Shown here: one piece after another, positions 1 to 5,036 of the stretch
How the letters are laid out: every line of letters begins with the position of its first letter
Numbering within the stretch: the first letter of the stretch is position 1
From: Syntrophaceae bacterium UBA1062
GTDB taxonomy: Bacteria > Desulfobacterota > Desulfomonilia > UBA1062
Assembly: GCA_002316295.1 (NCBI GenBank)
Contig: DCDF01000288.1
Span: forward strand, 1 to 5,036
Direction of reading: 5' to 3'
DNA length: 5,036 bases
The notes under the pieces: model-generated
Seen by the model: the letters and a program-made list of their open reading frames with translations, nothing else
Database searches by the model: none
What the model was told of the DNA's origin: nothing
Translations under genes and position numbers: made by a program

Positions 1-2111
1 AAGAAGGGCTGAAAAATCCTTTGGAGATCGTCCTCCACCATACCGCACCCGGTGTCGTCCACACGGATTTCCATGACATCTGATACATATTCACGTGTTT
101 TGCTCTTGAAGACATAGCCCGGCACATGGGAGGTGGAAATCGAGAGCTTGCCTCCCGAGGGCATGGCATCGATGGCATTGTCGATGAGGTTCTCTATGAG
201 CTGCCGGATCTGCGTTCCGTCCACCAGGACGCTGTCATGGCTCGTGTCAAATGACACCTCGACCTCTATACACTGGTTCGCGCACTGGTCCGCGCGGTTG
301 AACAGAAGGCCTTCGATGATGTTGCTGATGCTGTATACTTTCAGGTTTATCTTTCCTGAACGCGTCCATTCGAGGATCTGTGTCACGAATTTCTCCAGGG
401 TGTCAATACCGCTTGTCACGCCCTCGAGAATTCGTTGCTGTTTTTCATCGAGCGGCTGGCTGATACGCAGGAGTTCCATCCCTGTCTTTATCTTCTGAAG
501 TGGGTTTCTCACCTCGTGGGCCACATGGGCGGACATCTCACCCAAGGCCGCCATCTTCCGGGTCTGCTCCAGTTCCCGCTCCATGTTCTTCTTTTCCGTA
601 ATGTCCATGACGGAGACGATGCTCTGCCTGGTTCCCGGAATCAGACCGATGGTGAGAAAGGCGTCTCTCACGGCCCCGGCCTTTGTCACGATCCGGAACT
701 CGTACTCTGAAGGGATATTCTTTTTCCCTTCTCTGCGGGCCCGATGGTAGGTTACCATGCGCTCCACGTCGTCCGGGTGGACAATCTCGGTGAAGGGTAT
801 CCTGCCCTCGACCTCCTCCCGGCTGTACCCCGTGAGCCTTTCGAACTGCCTGTTCACCAGCGACACGATCCGGTTCTCCTCCAGGAGCATGATGGCCGTG
901 CCGGTATGCTCCACAGTGGTTCGGTATTTGGTTTCCGAGGCGCGCAGGGCCTTCTGCTGAATGCGTTTCTGTGTGATGTCGCGGATGACGTTCTGGGTGG
1001 CGGGGCGCTTTTCATACCTGATGATCGAGGGAGAAATCTCGAAGGCACGCCACGTCCCGTTCTTGGCCCTCAGCGCAATCTCATACTCCTCGGGCACGGC
1101 CTCGCCTCTGATTCTCTTGTCGTAACGCGCCTCGATGAGGTCCGCGAGCTCGGGCCGCACGAGATTGCGGAAGCCCATGGAGCTCAGCTCCTCGCTGGAG
1201 TAGCCGAGAAGCTCTCGGAACTTCGGGTTGGTGTATTTGAAGAAATGATCCTGATAGACAAAGATGCCGTCTTTGGCGTTCTCGACCAGAATCCGGTATT
1301 TTTCCTCGGATGCCCTGAGTCGCTCCTGGACTTCTTTCATCGGCCTCAAATCGCGAAAGATGCTGATCCCTGCAATGGGTTTTCCGCCCTGATAGACATA
1401 GGAGGCGGAGAGAGAGATGGGGATGAGCGTTCCGCCCTTGATGTAAAGCGTGGTTTCCTCCGCAACCAGCCGGTAGGGCTTCTCGGCCGTACCCTGGTCC
1501 AGCAGGTTCAGGATCCGCGTCCGCTCTCCCTGGCCCATGAAATCGTCGATATTGATTCTGCGGGACAGCATTTCCTTGGCGGAATAGCCGGTTATCTCCT
1601 CGGCGGCCTTGTTGAAGATGATGGCGTTTCCCTGGAGGTCGGATGCGACGATCGCATCGCTGGAATTCTCGATGAGCCCGTTGAGGAATTCATTGTAGGA
1701 GGTGAGGTACTCCTCCATCTGCTTGCGCTCGGTGATATCCCGTGCAATGTTCAGGGTTGCAGGCTCTCCGCCGAGCACGATGACCGACGGGGAAAGGGAT
1801 ATGATCCTGTTCTGAGACCGTCTGGTGACGAATGTCACCTCGTACCGGGAGGGGGCGTCCTCTCCCCGGATCCGGCTCGCATATCGATCTTCCACCATCT
1901 TCAATGAATCCGGATGGACCACGTCCCGCCAGCTCATGTTTTCGAGCTCGCCTGCGCGGTAGCCGAGAATTTTTTCAAAGGCCGGGTTGACATAGAAAAA
2001 GCGGTCGCCTTGATAGACAAAGATACCGTCCCCGGCCTTTTCCACCATGGTCTGGAAGATAGCCTTGCTGATCTTTCTCGCGCTGATCTTTGACGTGCCC
2101 CGGGATCCCAT
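1..2111 (-). CDS. Soluble multi-PAS sensor histidine kinase (3' end cut by window edge)
   Basis: This gene encodes the N-terminal 703 residues of a two-component sensor kinase expected to autophosphorylate on His and pass the phosphate to a response regulator not seen here. Four PAS sensor domains lie at about residues 15-128, 138-258, 268-385 and 392-508; three end in the usual DIT motif (RDITE, RDITQ, MDITE), while PAS2 ends in FRDL. The HisKA dimerisation helix follows (about 515-582), with H box HVAHEVRNP and phospho-acceptor His532 (codon 518..516). The HATPase domain shows an N box (NLIDNAIDAM, 641-650), a G1 box (DDTGCGM, 685-691) and the start of the F box (IFQPF, 699-703), where the window ends. 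No signal peptide or membrane segment is visible, so it is probably cytoplasmic. The ATG at 2111 is the only start codon after the in-frame stop at 2147..2145. It has a weak AGGG (2119..2116) only 4 nt upstream. PAS1 and PAS3 resemble each other closely. The ligand is unknown. Confidence 0.95.
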   Translation of the reverse strand, partial: MGSRGTSKISARKISKAIFQTMVEKAGDGIFVYQGDRFFYVNPAFEKILGYRAGELENMSWRDVVHPDSLKMVEDRYASRIRGEDAPSRYEVTFVTRRSQNRIISLSPSVIVLGGEPATLNIARDITERKQMEEYLTSYNEFLNGLIENSSDAIVASDLQGNAIIFNKAAEEITGYSAKEMLSRRINIDDFMGQGERTRILNLLDQGTAEKPYRLVAEETTLYIKGGTLIPISLSASYVYQGGKPIAGISIFRDLRPMKEVQERLRASEEKYRILVENAKDGIFVYQDHFFKYTNPKFRELLGYSSEELSSMGFRNLVRPELADLIEARYDKRIRGEAVPEEYEIALRAKNGTWRAFEISPSIIRYEKRPATQNVIRDITQKRIQQKALRASETKYRTTVEHTGTAIMLLEENRIVSLVNRQFERLTGYSREEVEGRIPFTEIVHPDDVERMVTYHRARREGKKNIPSEYEFRIVTKAGAVRDAFLTIGLIPGTRQSIVSVMDITEKKNMERELEQTRKMAALGEMSAHVAHEVRNPLQKIKTGMELLRISQPLDEKQQRILEGVTSGIDTLEKFVTQILEWTRSGKINLKVYSISNIIEGLLFNRADQCANQCIEVEVSFDTSHDSVLVDGTQIRQLIENLIDNAIDAMPSGGKLSISTSHVPGYVFKSKTREYVSDVMEIRVDDTGCGMVEDDLQRIFQPF

Positions 2112-2122
2112 ACTGCCCTGTG

Positions 2123-2151
2123 AAAATACACAATGTGTAGTTTTCTATCAA
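2123..2151 (-). promoter_or_regulatory. Candidate sigma70-type promoter for the PAS kinase gene
   Basis: On the minus strand TTGATA (2151..2146, 5 of 6 matches to the -35 consensus) is followed after exactly 17 bases by TATTTT (2128..2123, 4 of 6 matches to the -10 consensus). It lies in the AT-rich stretch just before the kinase ATG. The drawback is distance: transcription would start around 2116, leaving a leader of only about 5 bases and cutting into the weak AGGG ribosome site. The real promoter may therefore be further upstream. Confidence 0.27.
2127..2139. promoter_or_regulatory. 13-bp perfect palindrome, candidate operator
   Basis: TACACAATGTGTA has two complementary 6-base arms around a single central base. 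It starts 12 bases downstream of the candidate -35 hexamer and overlaps the first two bases of the candidate -10, a position where a bound repressor would block transcription of the kinase gene. The next bases (2140..2160) form an imperfect inverted repeat, GTTTTCT-atcaac-AGAAAAAC, which adds to the operator-like look. No regulator family is assigned. A 6-base-arm palindrome can also occur by chance in a gap of this size. Confidence 0.35.
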
Positions 2152-2239
2152 CAGAAAAACATATTTATCAGGTCTTTACCGCAACTTATAGAGACACGCA
2201 GCAGCGGCCGACTCCTTGCACCCGCATTGAACAAGCTTC

Positions 2240-2272
2240 AGGGCATATCGCCTGTCCGGCAGGGGCCGCCCT
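2240..2272 (-). repeat. Nested inverted repeat in the DUF151-kinase gap
   Basis: Read on the minus strand, AGGGC (2272..2268) can pair with GCCCT (2244..2240), and inside it CCTG (2263..2260) can pair with CAGG (2254..2251) around a CCGGA loop. It lies about 46 bases past the DUF151 stop codon. No T-run follows, so it is not a standard intrinsic terminator. It could be a weak 3'-end structure or merely GC-rich chance pairing. Confidence 0.25.
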
Positions 2273-2317
2273 CTATCTATACCTTCGATAATGACGCTGC
2301 TCAAGGCAGACGGATGC

Positions 2318-2836
2318 TCAGGCCTTGAACTTGCCGAAATCCTCGGGATTCATCTTTTCCAGGATTTCCTTGAGCTTTTCCTTATCCTGCTCGAAACCCA
2401 CAATGACTTTGCCGCCCGTTTCTTTGCTCGTCTCCACCCGAATAGCGTCTTTCACCACGTGATCCGCTACAAAAATGGCGCAGTTGAGTCGCAAAGCTAT
2501 GGCGATGGCGTCGGAAGGCCTGGCGTCGACAGTGACTTTGTTACCGTTATAGTCAAGGGTGATCAGGGCAAAGAACACGTTATCCCTGATATCCACCACC
2601 TCGATCTTCTCCACCTTTACGCCGAGCGTTTCCATCACGGACTTGAAGAGGTCGTGAGTCATGGGTCGGGAATAGCGTATTCCCTCGAGGGAGGCGGCGA
2701 TTGCGCTCGCCTCCATGATGCCGATCCAGATGGGGAGGACGAATTTGCCCTCAAGGTCCCTCAGAACGACTATGGGGGCGTTGTTGGTAGGGTCCAGAGC
2801 TATTCCGGCGACCTTCATCTCCACGAAACCTGGCAT
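2318..2836 (-). CDS. Bifunctional nuclease family protein (DUF151/BFN domain)
   Basis: This 172-residue protein belongs to the BFN/DUF151 family, small soluble proteins named for nuclease activity reported in plant members; the bacterial role is not settled. The BFN domain fills most of the chain. Landmarks, counted from the chosen start, are the APIVVLRD strand (20-27), LPIWIG (34-39) followed by EA, RPMTHDL (57-63) and the family signature DARPSDAIAIALR (104-116). A charged, lysine- and glutamate-rich tail follows (about 150-172). The start at 2836 is preferred over the in-frame ATG at 2860 because GGAGGA (2848..2843) sits 6 bases before it, and that ribosome site would lie inside the coding region if translation began at 2860. 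Length and content are normal for the family. The gene stands alone between gaps of about 180 and 206 bases and probably has its own promoter. Family assignment is firm; enzymatic function is inferred only. Confidence 0.95.
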   Translation of the reverse strand: MPGFVEMKVAGIALDPTNNAPIVVLRDLEGKFVLPIWIGIMEASAIAASLEGIRYSRPMTHDLFKSVMETLGVKVEKIEVVDIRDNVFFALITLDYNGNKVTVDARPSDAIAIALRLNCAIFVADHVVKDAIRVETSKETGGKVIVGFEQDKEKLKEILEKMNPEDFGKFKA

Positions 2837-2842
2837 GGCTCT

Positions 2843-2848
2843 TCCTCC
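2843..2848 (-). promoter_or_regulatory. Strong ribosome binding site that fixes the DUF151 start
   Basis: GGAGGA on the minus strand is followed by the 6-base spacer AGAGCC and then the ATG at 2836. This near-ideal Shine-Dalgarno site decides against the upstream in-frame ATG at 2860, which would add eight residues (MYSIGGRA) partly encoded by the ribosome site itself. Confidence 0.85.
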
Positions 2849-2856
2849 TATAGAAT

Positions 2857-2885
2857 ACATTAAGACCGTGTCAGGTATTAGTCAA
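2857..2885 (-). promoter_or_regulatory. Candidate promoter of the DUF151 gene
   Basis: On the minus strand TTGACT (2885..2880, 5 of 6 matches to the -35 consensus) is followed after 17 bases by TAATGT (2862..2857, 3 of 6 matches to the -10 consensus). Initiation about 7 bases later would give a short leader that just includes the GGAGGA ribosome site. It lies immediately after the candidate terminator of the upstream gene pair, which fits an independent transcript. The -10 match is poor. Confidence 0.35.
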
Positions 2886-2890
2886 TACGC

Positions 2891-2913
2891 AAAAGCCCGA
2901 GCAGAGCCGCGGG
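2891..2913 (-). terminator. Weak intrinsic terminator after the ECF-type ATPase gene
   Basis: On the minus strand CCCG (2913..2910) pairs with CGGG (2899..2896). With a bulged C the inner bases GGC and GCT extend the stem around a TCT loop. The stem is followed by C and then TTTT (2894..2891). It lies about 100 bases after the ATPase stop codon and just before the DUF151 promoter candidate. The T-run is short and the stem imperfect, so read-through is likely. Confidence 0.35.
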
Positions 2914-3015
2914 AACACTCATCCAGAGCCTTACGGCGCATGCATGTCGGGCGAAGACGCCTTCCTCCTCCATCGAGGCATGGGGGGACGAGCGCAGCGC
3001 CTCTCGGAAAAGAGA

Positions 3016-3855
3016 CTATCCTCCGGACTTCAAATGCCCGACGAGCTGTTTCATATCGAACAGGGTCTCTCCGGTCCGTATGCCCGCCTTTGCCAGCCAG
3101 TCCTGAACGGACAGCACCAGGGGGGGCACGACGCCCATGGCTTCCAGGTCACCCAGGCGATCGACAAGCCTGCCCCTGCCGATGTCAGCCGCCATCCGGC
3201 CCTCGGAGAGCACGATGCAGCGGTCGACGATGCCGAGGAAATCCTCCAGGTTGTGTGTGACCAGCACCATGGTGACGTCCTGCAGGCCTGATATGATGCG
3301 GATGAGCTCCTTCCTGCCGGACGCATCCATTCCGGCCGTGGGCTCGTCGAAGATGAGCACCTCGGGGGATGAGATGATGGCGGAGGCGAGAGCGAGTTTT
3401 CTCTTTTCGCCGGAGCTCAGGTGGAAGGGGGATATTTGCGCGAGCATGTCGACATCAAGCTGGAATCTCTCAGCGGCGTCCCTTGCTCTGCGTTCGATCT
3501 CCTCTGCGCTCAGGTCGAAGAAGTTCCTGAGAGCGAAGGTGAGCTCCTCATATGCGGTCTCGTGAAAAAACTGCTGCTCCGGAAACTGGAAGAGGACACC
3601 GATGCGCCGTCTGATAGAAAAGAGTTTTTTCGTCTTTGACAAGGCCAGGAGACTCTGCCCGTCGTAGCGGATATCGCCTTTCTCCGGCAGGATCAGCGCA
3701 TCGAGGAGCTGGATCAGAGTGGTCTTGCCGGAGCCCGCATGGCCGATCACGGCCACTTTCTCACCCTGCTCCAGGCTAAAAGAGATATCGCGCAGGGCCC
3801 ACCCGTCACCTGGCACGTCATAACGGTAGAAGACATCGGCGCATTCGATCTTCAT
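3016..3855 (-). CDS. ecfA: Energy-coupling factor (EcfA/CbiO-type) ABC transporter ATPase
   Basis: This 279-residue ATPase is of the type that powers ECF transporters for vitamins or for cobalt/nickel, working at the inner face of the membrane with an EcfT scaffold and a substrate-binding S component. Motifs counted from the ATG at 3855 are Walker A GHAGSGKT (38-45), a Q-loop in the ECF-like context FQFPEQQFF (89-97, Gln90), signature LSSGEKRKLALA (146-157, in place of LSGGQ), Walker B VLIFDEPTAGMD (166-177, Glu171 the likely catalytic base) and the H-loop VTHN (His201). About 75 residues follow the H-loop, typical of EcfA length. The ATG overlaps the upstream TGA as ATGA, pointing to translational coupling. 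A GTG at 3870 is in frame but lies within the upstream gene and has no clear ribosome site. No EcfT or S component is in the window, so the substrate cannot be named. It could be one of an EcfA1/EcfA2 pair or a CbiO. Confidence 0.9.
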   Translation of the reverse strand: MKIECADVFYRYDVPGDGWALRDISFSLEQGEKVAVIGHAGSGKTTLIQLLDALILPEKGDIRYDGQSLLALSKTKKLFSIRRRIGVLFQFPEQQFFHETAYEELTFALRNFFDLSAEEIERRARDAAERFQLDVDMLAQISPFHLSSGEKRKLALASAIISSPEVLIFDEPTAGMDASGRKELIRIISGLQDVTMVLVTHNLEDFLGIVDRCIVLSEGRMAADIGRGRLVDRLGDLEAMGVVPPLVLSVQDWLAKAGIRTGETLFDMKQLVGHLKSGG

Positions 3856-5036
3856 GTCTTGCAAAACCACTCTTTCACGTCCCGGGCGTCACGGGTGTTC
3901 AGACACGCCTGAGGCGTCACGAACCCCTTGCGGGCGATCATGACGCCGTATGTCATATCATCGAGACCGTCCACCGAATGGGCGTCCGGACCGATGGCAA
4001 TGATCCCGCCCTGGGTGACAAACGAGTCCATGAGCCTCCAATCGAGGTCGAGCCGCATGGGGTTGGCGTTGAGCTCCACGGCGACCCGGTTCTTCAGGGC
4101 CTCTTCAAGGACTGCATCCATGTCCACTTCATACGGCTCCCTCGCCAGCAGCAGCCGGCCCGTGGGATGGGCGAGGATGGTCGTGAACGGGTTGCGCAGT
4201 GCCTTGATGATTCTTTTCGTCATGGCCTGCCGGCTCATTTCCATGTACGAGTGAATGCTCGCGATGACGAAATCGAACCGCCGGAGGATCTCCGGCGGAT
4301 AATCCAGAGACCCGTCGGCGAGGATATCCGACTCGATGCCTCTGAATATCGTTATCTCCGGAAGTTCCCCGCCAAGCGCACTGATCTCCCGGTGCTGCAG
4401 CGCCACCGCCTCCTCGTCCAGCCCGCTGGCATAATAGGCGCTTTTGCTGTGATCAGAGATCCCGATCCACCGGTATCCCCTTTCCATGGCCCCCCGCACC
4501 ATTGCCGGCAGGGAGGACACCCCGTCGCTCCGGTCGGTGTGGTTGTGGATCGTTCCCCTGATATCCCCGATTTCCAGCAGTGCCGGCACGGTGTTCGTGC
4601 GGGCGCGAGCCAGCTCCGAATCCCTGCCCTCACGGACCTCCGGCGGGAGATACTGAAGCCCGAGAAGCCGGTATATGTCCTCTTCCGTACTCACCGATAC
4701 CGGCCTGCCCCGAAGGGTTATCTCATCCTCTCCGATTTTCGCTCCCATCTCCGAGGCCAGCTTCCTCAATGCCAGGATGTGGGCATCAGATCCTGTGGTA
4801 AGCAGAAGCCTGAGGGACAGCCGCTCGCGGGGGACCAGGTGCAGCTCCGTCACCGGTCCTCCTGGAGAAGGCGGCACCGCCACGGTGTCGTTCCGGATCG
4901 CGGCGTGCGGCTCTCCGAGGGAGTCCAGGATCTTCTCCCGGTCTTCCCCGGAGCATTCCACCAAGATATCGATGCGCTCGATGACCTCGGTGAACCGCCG
5001 GCACTGTCCGGTGACCCGGGCCTTCACACCCCGGGA
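3852..5036 (-). CDS. polX: PolX-family protein, degenerate polymerase site plus intact PHP domain (5' end cut by window edge)
   Basis: These are the last 394 residues of a bacterial PolX-type protein. In the family a polymerase-beta-like core for short-gap repair is joined to a C-terminal PHP metal-dependent 3'-5' exonuclease or phosphoesterase. Counting from the window edge, the palm begins GVKARVTGQCRR (3-14) and runs through RIDILVE (21-27), TELHLV (63-68), TTGSDAH (80-86) and YLPPEVRE (129-136). The PHP domain runs from about 157 to the end and keeps its motifs: HNH (164-166), SDHSKS (194-199), GIESD (233-237), ASIHS (259-263), AHPTGR (289-294) and PDAHS (350-354). The polymerase motifs are altered: GS has become GQ, the first catalytic Asp is Arg21, and the third is Glu64; only Asp23 remains. 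It may therefore act through the PHP domain alone. The frame stays open to the edge, so the GTG at 5027 is not the true start. Its stop overlaps the ecfA ATG. Confidence 0.9.
   Translation of the reverse strand, partial: SRGVKARVTGQCRRFTEVIERIDILVECSGEDREKILDSLGEPHAAIRNDTVAVPPSPGGPVTELHLVPRERLSLRLLLTTGSDAHILALRKLASEMGAKIGEDEITLRGRPVSVSTEEDIYRLLGLQYLPPEVREGRDSELARARTNTVPALLEIGDIRGTIHNHTDRSDGVSSLPAMVRGAMERGYRWIGISDHSKSAYYASGLDEEAVALQHREISALGGELPEITIFRGIESDILADGSLDYPPEILRRFDFVIASIHSYMEMSRQAMTKRIIKALRNPFTTILAHPTGRLLLAREPYEVDMDAVLEEALKNRVAVELNANPMRLDLDWRLMDSFVTQGGIIAIGPDAHSVDGLDDMTYGVMIARKGFVTPQACLNTRDARDVKEWFCKT

Noticed and set aside
744..1907. A 387-codon open frame on the plus strand.
   Set aside because: It lies entirely opposite the PAS domains of the kinase gene, its translation shows no recognisable domain, and the minus-strand frame gives clear PAS motifs throughout. 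It is an antisense shadow of GC-rich coding sequence.
2297..2309. Hairpin CTGC-TCAAG-GCAG just after the DUF151 stop, considered as its terminator.
   Set aside because: The stem is only 4 bp and no T-run follows on the minus strand, so it cannot be supported as an intrinsic terminator.
2291..2863. A 190-codon open frame on the plus strand.
   Set aside because: It mirrors the DUF151 gene, which has strong family motifs and an ideal ribosome site on the minus strand.
2950..2961. Hairpin GGCG-AAGA-CGCC in the gap after the ATPase gene, considered as a terminator.
   Set aside because: The stem is only 4 bp and no T-run follows on either strand.
3137..3565. A plus-strand open frame opposite the ABC ATPase.
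   Set aside because: It is low-complexity, Ser/Arg/Met-rich translation with no domain. The minus strand carries all the ABC motifs.
3868..3870. GTG as the start of the ECF-type ATPase.
   Set aside because: The ATG 15 bases later forms the common ATGA stop-start overlap and fits the usual N-terminus of the family better. No ribosome site favours the GTG.
5025..5027. GTG as the start of the PolX-PHP gene.
   Set aside because: The frame stays open to the window edge and the residues around it (GVKAR...) match the interior of the PolX palm, so the gene must begin outside the window.

Overview
The window is ordinary bacterial chromosome with moderately high GC. Every supportable gene lies on the minus strand, so transcription runs from the right edge to the left. 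In that order the genes are: (1) the C-terminal ~394 residues of a PolX-type protein with a PHP phosphoesterase domain (5036..3852, cut by the right edge); (2) an EcfA/CbiO-type ABC ATPase (3855..3016) whose ATG overlaps the previous stop codon as ATGA; (3) a 172-residue bifunctional-nuclease-family (DUF151/BFN) protein (2836..2318); (4) the N-terminal 703 residues of a soluble sensor histidine kinase with four PAS domains (2111..1, cut by the left edge in its F box). No rRNA, tRNA, CRISPR array, insertion sequence or other mobile element is visible.

The polX-like and ecfA-like genes look translationally coupled. They are followed by a weak hairpin plus T-run. A promoter-like pair and a very strong Shine-Dalgarno sequence then precede the DUF151 gene, so that gene probably begins its own transcript. 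A further 206-bp gap separates it from the kinase gene. The AT-rich part of this gap near the kinase start contains a perfect 13-bp palindrome set between candidate -35 and -10 hexamers, which is a plausible operator. The two gaps (2112..2317 and 2837..3015) contain no convincing gene.

The gene content (multi-PAS kinase, DUF151 protein, ECF-type ATPase, bacterial PolX-PHP) and codon use fit a free-living anaerobe-like bacterium, perhaps Desulfobacterota/Deltaproteobacteria. This is a guess from protein style and not something the window proves.

The most interesting observation is that the PolX-like protein seems to have lost its polymerase active site. Two of the three expected catalytic aspartates are replaced (by Arg and Glu) and the GS motif is GQ, while every PHP metal-ligand motif I can find is intact. 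Also worth a look are the ECF ATPase without a visible EcfT or S component, the internal PAS1/PAS3 duplication in the kinase, and the palindrome in the kinase promoter region. I see no clear sign of a wholly new multi-gene system here.
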